Below, one piece after another: positions 1-5,042 of a stretch of DNA of 5,191 bases; within the stretch, counting starts at the first letter, position 1, and the number at the start of each line of letters is the position of its first letter. The notes beneath the pieces are model-generated. The model was not told the DNA's origin. It worked only from the letters and a program-made list of their open reading frames with translations, and searched no databases. Origin of the DNA: Aquisalimonas sp. Its GTDB lineage: Bacteria; Pseudomonadota; Gammaproteobacteria; Nitrococcales; Aquisalimonadaceae. A program made the position numbers and the translations under genes. The stretch spans positions 1-5,191 of the forward strand of contig SKYZ01000118.1 in assembly GCA_007127625.1 (NCBI GenBank), read 5' to 3'.

Positions 1-104
1 TGGGCAGCGATGTGCTGATAGCTGAAACCGCCGAAGCCATTGCGCTGCAGCAGCTCGCCGGCTGCATCGAGAATGCGCTTGCGGGTGCCTTGACGCCCTC
101 TCAA
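1..104 (-). CDS. TetR/AcrR-family transcriptional regulator, N-terminal fragment (runs off window start)
   Basis: Read on the minus strand from a TTG at 104-102, the first 34 codons contain GTRKRILDAAGELL (about residues 6-19), then NGFGGFSYQHIAA (22-34). This is the first helix and the start of the helix-turn-helix of TetR/AcrR repressors, where the pattern R-I-L-x-A-A-x-E-L-x-x-x-x-G-F is standard. The TTG start is chosen because GGAGG lies 7 nt upstream and the TetR homology begins within a few residues. An in-frame GTG at 158-156 would add an arginine- and glycine-rich leader unlike the family, so I reject it. The ligand-binding domain lies outside the window, so the effector is unknown. 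The gene diverges from the lipid-modification operon across a 181-nt gap, so it may repress itself and possibly that operon. Family call is firm; target is inference. Confidence 0.85.
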   Translation of the reverse strand, partial: MRGRQGTRKRILDAAGELLQRNGFGGFSYQHIAA

Positions 105-111
105 GCCGAAA

Positions 112-116
112 CCTCC
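112..116 (-). promoter_or_regulatory. Ribosome binding site fixing the TTG start of the TetR gene
   Basis: On the minus strand the sequence is GGAGG, followed by 7 nt and then TTG at 104-102. It is the only good Shine-Dalgarno sequence near the beginning of TetR homology, and no ATG is available there. Confidence 0.6.
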
Positions 117-133
117 ACGAAACCTTCCCCGTG

Positions 134-139
134 AGTGTA
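134..139 (-). promoter_or_regulatory. Candidate -10 element for the TetR gene
   Basis: The minus strand reads TACACT, a fair match to the sigma-70 -10 consensus, about 30 nt upstream of the TTG start. No good -35 hexamer is seen 16-18 bp further upstream. It is a positional guess supported by one hexamer only. Confidence 0.25.
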
Positions 140-153
140 GGGATACAGGATAC

Positions 154-175
154 GACACCCGTGTGCTGCGGGTCA
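154..175. repeat. Imperfect inverted repeat in the divergent gap, possible operator
   Basis: ACCCG (157-161) and CGGGT (169-173) form a perfect 5-bp inverted repeat around a 7-nt centre. The flanking bases (GAC before, CAC after) partly extend it. It lies between the divergent genes where a TetR-type dimer could bind. In DNA this GC-rich such short repeats occur by chance, so the operator reading is weak. Confidence 0.2.
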
Positions 176-249
176 CCGGGCGGCCGCGAAGTGCTGCAAG
201 GACTCCCGGTGAGGCGCATAAAGAAAGGATGGCGAGGCGTAAATTTTCC

Positions 250-257
250 TATACAAT
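250..257 (+). promoter_or_regulatory. Candidate -10 region of the four-gene operon
   Basis: TATACAAT sits in a markedly AT-rich island (about 241-270) in otherwise GC-rich DNA, about 30 nt upstream of the ATG at 286. TACAAT (252-257) matches five of six bases of TATAAT. No recognisable -35 lies 16-18 bp upstream, which suggests an activated, MerR-like or alternative-sigma promoter. Transcription starting near 264 would leave a leader of about 20 nt and exclude the upstream in-frame starts at 163 and 229. Confidence 0.4.
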
Positions 258-272
258 ACCGATACAACAACT
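251..272 (+). repeat. Two direct repeats spaced 11 bp apart overlapping the candidate promoter
   Basis: ATACAATACCG (251-261) is followed at once by ATACAACAACT (262-272). The shared ATACAA elements are exactly 11 bp apart, about one helical turn, so they face the same side of the DNA. The arrangement overlaps the candidate -10 and is compatible with a regulator that reads direct repeats, such as CarH-type MerR proteins. No third copy is visible upstream. The binding protein is unknown. Confidence 0.35.
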
Positions 273-285
273 GGAATCCTACGCC

Positions 286-1605
286 ATGAATGCATCCCGT
301 ATCGCTGTCGTCGGTGGTGGAATAAGCGGCCTCGGTGCCGCCTGGCTGCTCAGCCGCCGCCACCGGGTCACACTCTTCGAGGCCAACGACTACGTCGGTG
401 GCCATACGCGCACCCGGGAGGTTCCCGGCCGCGACGGCCCGGTGCCTGTGGACACCGGCTTCATCGTGTACAACGAACGCAACTACCCGCACCTCAGCAG
501 CCTGTTCCGCCATCTGGACGTGCCCACACTCAGCAGTGACATGTCCTTCGCGTTCCGCTCCGCCGACGGCAGGCTGGAGTGGGCGGGGGACAGCGTGAAC
601 AAGCTCTTCGCCCAGCGGCGCAACCTGCTCAGTCCAGCGTTCCTGCGCATGGTCGGCGATATCCTGCGGTTCAACCGGCGGGCACGTCGGTTCCTGCACG
701 ACGAGGGCGCCGGTGATCCGTCCCTGGGGACATTCCTGGATAGCATGGATGCCTCCACGGAACTGCGCCAGCAGTATCTCCTGCCCATGGCGGCGGCCAT
801 CTGGTCCTGTCCGCCGCGGGACATGCTGGCGTTCCCGGCGCGGCGCTTCCTGCGCTTCTTCCACAACCACGGCCTGCTGGATCTGGCCAACCGCCCCCAG
901 TGGCGGACGGTGGCCGGCGGCGCCCGGGAATACGTCCAGCGCATGCTCCCGGGCATCACCGGGGGTTACCATACCCGTACCCCGGTGCGACGGATCCGCC
1001 GCGGCGCCGAGGGCGTTGACCTGTTCGGTGACGATGGCCTGCTCGGGCGGTTCGACCAGGTGGTCATCGGTGCCCACGCCGACCAGACCCTGGCCATGCT
1101 CGAGCAGCCCAGTTACTGGGAGCAGCGGCTGCTGTCGTCCTTCCGGTACCAGGAGAATGTCGGCTGGCTGCACAGTGATCCGCAGCTCATGCCCCGCCTG
1201 CGCCGTATCTGGGCGAGCTGGAACTATCAGGCCGGCGCCGAGGGCCGGCCGGCATCGGTGACGTACTGGATGAACCGGTTGCAGGGTCTCGACGGCACCG
1301 GCGACGTGTTCGTCAGTCTGAACCCCGAAACCCCGCCGGACGAGGCCCTGGTTCACGAGTGCACGGTCTACGATCATCCGGTTTTTGATGGCGCGGCGGT
1401 ACGCGCTCAGGGCATGATGGAGCAGATTCAGGGGCGTGACCGCATCTGGTTCTGCGGCAGTTACACGGGCTACGGGTTTCACGAGGACGGCCTGCGTTCG
1501 GCGGTAAGCGTGGCCGCGCAACTCGGAGTGCGGCCGGCCTGGCTGGAACCCGAGCCGGCAACGCAGGACGGACTGCTCGGCTCGCCCGCAGTGGCAACGG
1601 GGTAG
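286..1605 (+). CDS. FAD-dependent oxidoreductase (COG2907-type, amine-oxidase-like flavoprotein)
   Basis: This 439-residue flavoprotein is predicted to be cytoplasmic; no signal peptide is seen. The N-terminus has the Rossmann dinucleotide motif GGGISG (residues 10-15), the ribose-binding acid E32 in LFEAND, and the GG doublet 38-39 in YVGGHTRT. VDTGFIVYNERNYPHL (55-70) is characteristic of COG2907 predicted NAD/FAD-binding proteins. The C-terminal flavin-binding segment is FCGSYTGYGFHEDGLRSA (389-406). Length is normal for the family and the frame is intact. The ATG at 286 is chosen because homology starts at residue 5; the upstream in-frame extension to 163 is arginine-rich and covers the presumed promoter. 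The Shine-Dalgarno is weak (GGAA at 273-276). It heads a tight operon with a Cfa-like methyltransferase, so a fatty-acyl substrate, with oxidation or desaturation of a membrane chain, is plausible. Family call is strong; the reaction is inference. Confidence 0.92.
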   Translation: MNASRIAVVGGGISGLGAAWLLSRRHRVTLFEANDYVGGHTRTREVPGRDGPVPVDTGFIVYNERNYPHLSSLFRHLDVPTLSSDMSFAFRSADGRLEWAGDSVNKLFAQRRNLLSPAFLRMVGDILRFNRRARRFLHDEGAGDPSLGTFLDSMDASTELRQQYLLPMAAAIWSCPPRDMLAFPARRFLRFFHNHGLLDLANRPQWRTVAGGAREYVQRMLPGITGGYHTRTPVRRIRRGAEGVDLFGDDGLLGRFDQVVIGAHADQTLAMLEQPSYWEQRLLSSFRYQENVGWLHSDPQLMPRLRRIWASWNYQAGAEGRPASVTYWMNRLQGLDGTGDVFVSLNPETPPDEALVHECTVYDHPVFDGAAVRAQGMMEQIQGRDRIWFCGSYTGYGFHEDGLRSAVSVAAQLGVRPAWLEPEPATQDGLLGSPAVATG

Positions 1606-1612
1606 CACGACA

Positions 1613-2386
1613 ATGCACGACGCCACGGAGCAGGCCGCCCTGTACACCGGGTCCGTGAAGCATCGCCGCCACGGGGATCACCCGCTTCGCTTTCGCTACC
1701 GGCTGTTCAGCCTGCTGCTGGACGTGGATCACATCGACACCACGGCGAAGCGGTTGTGGCTGTTCTCCCGCAATCGCTTCAATATGTTCAGTTTCCACGA
1801 CCGTGATCACGGCCCGAAGGATGGCTCGGCGCTGCGGCCCTGGATCGACGGCGTGCTCGCCCACGCGGGGGTGATGCTGGAAGGCGGCCGGGTGCAGCTC
1901 CTGTGCATGCCGCGGATGCTGGGCTACGGCTTCAATCCCCTGAGCCTCTGGTACTGCTACCACGCCGACGGCACCCTGCGGGCCGTGCTCTGCGAGGTGC
2001 GCAACACCTTCGGCGAGTGGCACGGCTACCTGCTGCATGACCACGGCGGGGCCCTGGCGACCCCGCTGCGCTCCCGCGCCACGAAAGTCTTCCACGTCTC
2101 GCCCTTCTTCCCGGTCTCGGGAGAGTACCGGTTCCGGCTGCTGCCGGCTGGAGAAACCTTCGTGACCACCATACAGTATCTGGACGGCGGGCGGCTCCGG
2201 CTGTCGGCTGTCCAGCACGGCGAGCGCCGACCGCTCAACGACGGTGCGCTGTTGGGCGCCGCGTGGCGCTACCCGTTCATGACCCTGTGGGTCATGGTCT
2301 CGATTCACTGGCAGGCGCTGAAGCTCTGGCGTCGCGGTGCCGGTTTCCACCGCAAGCCTTATCCACCGCAGGAGGACGTCACCTGA
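1613..2386 (+). CDS. DUF1365 family protein
   Basis: This 257-residue protein matches the DUF1365 (COG3496) pattern along its length. The landmarks are LYTGSVKHRRH (10-20) and FRYRLFSLLLDVD (27-39), FHDRDHG (61-67), PRMLGYGFNPLSLWYCY (100-116), EVRNTFGEWHGYLL (128-141), and KVFHVSPFFPVSGEYRF (158-174). The C-terminal part, WRYPFMTLWVMVSIHW (218-233), is hydrophobic and aromatic and could touch the membrane, followed by a basic stretch LWRRG. Many conserved His, Asp and aromatic residues hint at an enzyme or metal site, but I know of no established activity. It starts 7 nt after the FAD gene, with a GGGG run (1599-1602) as weak ribosome binding site, and its stop overlaps the next start. Position between an FAD oxidoreductase and a Cfa-like enzyme suggests a role in the same lipid modification. 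Confidence 0.92.
   Translation: MHDATEQAALYTGSVKHRRHGDHPLRFRYRLFSLLLDVDHIDTTAKRLWLFSRNRFNMFSFHDRDHGPKDGSALRPWIDGVLAHAGVMLEGGRVQLLCMPRMLGYGFNPLSLWYCYHADGTLRAVLCEVRNTFGEWHGYLLHDHGGALATPLRSRATKVFHVSPFFPVSGEYRFRLLPAGETFVTTIQYLDGGRLRLSAVQHGERRPLNDGALLGAAWRYPFMTLWVMVSIHWQALKLWRRGAGFHRKPYPPQEDVT
2371..2375 (+). promoter_or_regulatory. Ribosome binding site of the Cfa-like gene, inside the DUF1365 gene
   Basis: GGAGG lies in the last codons of the DUF1365 gene, 10 nt before the ATG at 2386. With the TGATG stop/start overlap it fixes the start of the methyltransferase and suggests translational coupling. Confidence 0.6.
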
Positions 2387-3627
2387 TGACATGGGAAAAG
2401 TCCATGGAGCAGACCGGCTCCGGCCTGTCCGGAATCGCGGGGCGCTACTTTGCCCGGGTCCTGGGTCAACTGCAGCACGGCACCCTGGATGTGGAATTCC
2501 CCGACGGCGGCCAGCAGCGTTTCTGTGGCGACGACAGCGCCCATGCGGATCTGCGCGTCCAGCGCCCGTGGCGGCTGTTGTGGCGGCTACTCACCCAGGG
2601 TGATCTGGGCCTGGCCGAGGGCTATCTGGCCGGGGACTGGGACACCGGCAACCTGTCGGCCCTGCTGCAGCTGCTGTTCATGAACGAGACGGCGCTGGCA
2701 CGGGCCTCGCGCCCCAGCGCTGTCACCACTGCTCTGGGGCGCTTGCGGCACCGTCTACGCAGCAACACCCCGCGGGGCAGCCGGCGCAACATCGCCGCAC
2801 ATTACGACCTGGGTAACGACTTCTACCGGCAGTGGCTGGACCCCAGCATGACCTACTCCAGCGCCCTGTTCGGTGACGCCGCCGCGCCGGTGACGGACCG
2901 CTGGACCCTGGAACAGGCCCAGGACCACAAGTACCACCGCATGCTCTCGCTGCTGGACGCGCAGGCGGGGGATCACATCCTGGAGATCGGCTGTGGCTGG
3001 GGCGGCTTTGGTCGCGTGGCGGCGACGCAGGGGCATCAGGTCACGGGGCTGACCCTGTCCCGGGAGCAGCTACGGTGGGCGCGGCAGGCCGCCAGCAACG
3101 CCGGCCTGGATGGATCGGTGGACTACGCATTCCGGGACTATCGCCACGAGGCCCATCAGTACGATCACATCGCTTCCATCGAGATGTTCGAGGCCGTGGG
3201 CGAGCGGTACTGGCCGGCCTACTTCCGGCAACTGGCCCACTGCCTCAAGCCCGGCGGACGGGCTGCCCTCCAGGTCATCACCATCGATGAAGCCGCCTTC
3301 GCCACCTACCAGCGCAACCCGGACTTCATCCAGCTCTACATCTTCCCCGGCGGCATGCTGCCCACGCCCCGGCACCTCACCCAGATGGCCGGCGACGCCG
3401 GCCTGAGCATACGGCGCATGGACGCCCTCGGCCTCCACTACGCCGAGACCCTGCGGCTGTGGCACGAACGCTTCCTGGCCTGCTGGTCGGGCATCAAGGC
3501 GCTGGGCTACGACGACCACTTCATGCGCATGTGGCGGTACTACCTGAGCTACTGCGAGGTGGGCTTCCGCATGGGCCACATCAATCTGGTCCAGCTCGCC
3601 CTGGAACGCCCGGAGGCGCCGGCTTGA
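2386..3627 (+). CDS. Cyclopropane-fatty-acid-synthase family SAM-dependent lipid methyltransferase
   Basis: This 413-residue protein has full Cfa-family architecture. A helical N-terminal domain (about 1-130) contains LAEGYLAGDW (76-85), typical of the lipid-binding part. The catalytic domain opens with AHYDLGNDFYRQWLDPSMTYSSALF (split at residues 138-150 and 151-162). The SAM-binding loop is LEIGCGWGGF (199-208), followed by SIEMFEAVGERYW (264-276), YIFPGGMLP (318-326) and ETLRLWHERF (354-363). Such enzymes methylate a double bond in membrane phospholipid acyl chains. Against E. coli Cfa bicarbonate-pocket residues, E239, I268 and Y317 appear kept (E269, I298, Y352), but C139 is Ser159 and H266 is Gln296. 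The product may therefore be a methyl-branched chain rather than a cyclopropane. The start overlaps the DUF1365 stop (TGATG). Annotating it simply as cfa would overstate what is known. Confidence 0.93.
   Translation: MTWEKSMEQTGSGLSGIAGRYFARVLGQLQHGTLDVEFPDGGQQRFCGDDSAHADLRVQRPWRLLWRLLTQGDLGLAEGYLAGDWDTGNLSALLQLLFMNETALARASRPSAVTTALGRLRHRLRSNTPRGSRRNIAAHYDLGNDFYRQWLDPSMTYSSALFGDAAAPVTDRWTLEQAQDHKYHRMLSLLDAQAGDHILEIGCGWGGFGRVAATQGHQVTGLTLSREQLRWARQAASNAGLDGSVDYAFRDYRHEAHQYDHIASIEMFEAVGERYWPAYFRQLAHCLKPGGRAALQVITIDEAAFATYQRNPDFIQLYIFPGGMLPTPRHLTQMAGDAGLSIRRMDALGLHYAETLRLWHERFLACWSGIKALGYDDHFMRMWRYYLSYCEVGFRMGHINLVQLALERPEAPA
3612..3616 (+). promoter_or_regulatory. Ribosome binding site fixing the TTG start of the MFS gene
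   Basis: GGAGG in the last codons of the Cfa-like gene lies 7 nt before the TTG at 3624-3626. No ATG or GTG in this frame lies between this site and the first transmembrane helix, so the TTG is the best start. Confidence 0.6.
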
Positions 3628-4937
3628 GAGCCATCTCCCGCAGCCGGGTGCTGCTCTACGGGCTGCCCGGCCTGCCCCTGGCCATCCTCGGCATTCCCCT
3701 CTACGTCTACCTGCCGCCGTTCTACGCGGAGCAGCTCGGGGTCGGTGCCGTGGGCGTGCTGCTGCTGGCCGCGCGCCTCTGGGACGTGGTCACCGACCCG
3801 GTGGTGGGTGGTCTGGGCGACCGTCTGCGGGTGGGGTTCGGGCGCCGCAAGACGCTGATTCTCATCGGTGTGCCGTTCCTCATGTTCGGGGTGGATCAGC
3901 TGTTCCGGCCACCGGGCGACGCCGGCATGCAGCACCTGCTGCTGTGGAGTTTCATCACCTATCTCGCCTGGACCGTGGTGGCGCTGCCCTACACGGCGTG
4001 GGGTGCGGAGCTGAGCCGGGATTACCACCAGCGCTCCAGCATCACCGGCAGCCGCGAGGGCTTCGTGCTGGCGGGCATGCTCATCGCCATCGTCCTGCCC
4101 GCCATCACCCTCACCGACCCCGAGGCCTCGGCCGGCGCCGCCCTGGAGCAGCTGGCGTGGCTGCTGTGGCTGACGCTCCCGGCAACGGTGCTGATCACCC
4201 TGATCGCGGTGCCGGAGCCGCGCCACGTGCTGCCCGCCGTGCCCTGGCGAGAAGGAGTCCGGCTGCTGCGGGAGAATCGCCCGTTCTTCCGGCTGCTCAT
4301 TGCCTACATCATGAACGGCCTGGCGAACGCGCTGCCAGCCACACTGTTCCTGCTGTTCGCGGACCACGTGCTACAGGCGGAGGGCCAGGCGGGCATCATG
4401 CTGGTGGTGTACTTCCTGGCCGGGCTGGGCGGCATCCCCCTGTGGTTGTGGCTGGCGCGCCGCATTGGCAAGCACCGGACCTGGGCGTTGTCCATGCTCT
4501 GGGCGGCGGGGATCTTCGCCTGGGTTCCCCTGCTGGGGCCGGGGGACGCATGGCTGTTCATCATCATCTGCCTGCTCTCGGGGCTCAGCCTGGGCATCGA
4601 CATGGCCCTGCCCTCATCCATGCAGGCAGACCTGGTGGATCTGGACACTGCCCGCGGAGGCGGCCAGCGTACGGGACTCTACTTCGGTCTCTGGGGCATG
4701 GCCACGAAACTGGCCCTGGCCCTGGCGGTGGGGCTTGCCTATCCGCTGCTGGCGCTGGCGGGTTTCGAGGCGGGCAGCAGTGACCCGGACGGTGTCTGGG
4801 CATTGTCCCTGCTGTACGGGCTGGCACCGATCCCGTTCAAGCTGGCGGCGGTGTGGCTGGTGTGGCACTTCCCGGTGGACCAGGCCGTGCAGCACCGCAC
4901 CGTGGAGGACGTGGAGGCCCGCGAGCAGCACGCCTGA
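3624..4937 (+). CDS. MFS transporter, GPH/MelB-like (MFS_2) family
   Basis: This 437-residue protein shows about 12 hydrophobic segments (first near 8-28, last near 392-416) and a polar central loop near 198-220, so it is an inner-membrane transporter. Family motifs are RLWDVVTDPVVGGLGDR (51-67) and GRRKTLILIG (73-82), LPYTAWGAEL (121-130) with RSSITGSREGF (137-147), and ADLVDLDTARGGGQRTGLYF (335-354), all typical of glycoside-pentoside-hexuronide cation symporters. Asp54 and Asp58 align with the MelB cation-site residues D55 and D59. Ala120 stands where MelB has the sugar-binding D124, and no equivalent of D19 is seen, so a sugar substrate is doubtful. The related MFSD2A carries lysophospholipids, so a lipid cargo fits this operon. 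The start is TTG overlapping the previous stop (TTGA) with GGAGG 7 nt upstream; reading further upstream would run through the Cfa-like gene in another frame. Confidence 0.9.
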   Translation: MRAISRSRVLLYGLPGLPLAILGIPLYVYLPPFYAEQLGVGAVGVLLLAARLWDVVTDPVVGGLGDRLRVGFGRRKTLILIGVPFLMFGVDQLFRPPGDAGMQHLLLWSFITYLAWTVVALPYTAWGAELSRDYHQRSSITGSREGFVLAGMLIAIVLPAITLTDPEASAGAALEQLAWLLWLTLPATVLITLIAVPEPRHVLPAVPWREGVRLLRENRPFFRLLIAYIMNGLANALPATLFLLFADHVLQAEGQAGIMLVVYFLAGLGGIPLWLWLARRIGKHRTWALSMLWAAGIFAWVPLLGPGDAWLFIIICLLSGLSLGIDMALPSSMQADLVDLDTARGGGQRTGLYFGLWGMATKLALALAVGLAYPLLALAGFEAGSSDPDGVWALSLLYGLAPIPFKLAAVWLVWHFPVDQAVQHRTVEDVEAREQHA

Positions 4938-4978
4938 CGGTTCCGGTTGGCCACGTGGGGCTGTACGCTGCACGCAAT

Positions 4979-5013
4979 CCCCGGCCCGGCGTTGCGTCGC
5001 CGCCTGGCCGGGG
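4979..5013 (+). terminator. Strong GC hairpin between the MFS gene and sohB, possible terminator
   Basis: CCCCGGCC (4979-4986) pairs perfectly with GGCCGGGG (5006-5013). The stem continues as CGGCG (4987-4991) with CGCCG (4998-5002), giving 13 base pairs, a 6-nt loop and a 3-nt bulge (5003-5005). It begins about 40 nt after the MFS stop and ends 29 nt before sohB. There is no T-tract after it, so it is not a canonical intrinsic terminator. It could be a Rho-associated 3' end, an mRNA stabiliser, or a structure in the sohB leader. Confidence 0.4.
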
Positions 5014-5033
5014 CAGCACTGCCATCACCCCCG

Positions 5034-5040
5034 GGAGGAG
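5034..5040 (+). promoter_or_regulatory. Ribosome binding site of sohB
   Basis: GGAGGAG lies just upstream of the ATG at 5043, 4-7 nt away depending on which bases pair. It supports that start together with the match to the SohB N-terminus. Confidence 0.6.
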
Positions 5041-5042
5041 GC

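Noticed and set aside
135..158. GTGT...ACAC ends suggesting a 24-bp palindromic operator
   Set aside because: Only the outer four bases and one inner base are symmetrical; the interior does not match, so it is not a credible palindrome.
163..285. In-frame upstream extension of the FAD oxidoreductase (ATG at 229 or other starts back to 163)
   Set aside because: The extra residues are arginine-rich and unlike the family, they cover the AT-rich presumed promoter, and the flavin fold begins right after the ATG at 286.
2263..2385. Upstream start for the Cfa-like gene at 2263
   Set aside because: It would add 41 residues read from the DUF1365 gene in another frame; the ATG at 2386 has GGAGG upstream and a TGATG overlap.
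1313..2392. Long open frame of 359 codons on the minus strand
   Set aside because: It lies antisense to the FAD and DUF1365 genes, has low-complexity composition typical of GC-rich shadow frames, and shows no recognisable domain.
3549..4367. Open frame of 272 codons on the minus strand
   Set aside because: It is antisense to the MFS gene, rich in Gln, His, Arg and Gly as expected for the complement of membrane-protein codons, and has no domain signature.
3944..4783. Open frame of 279 codons on the plus strand inside the MFS gene
   Set aside because: It is an alternative frame of a clearly real transporter gene; the product is Gly, Ala, Arg and His rich without motifs.
4941..4969. Possible sigma-70 promoter for sohB (TTCCGG, 17 bp, TACGCT)
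   Set aside because: Both hexamers match the consensus poorly; position is reasonable but support is too thin to list as a feature.
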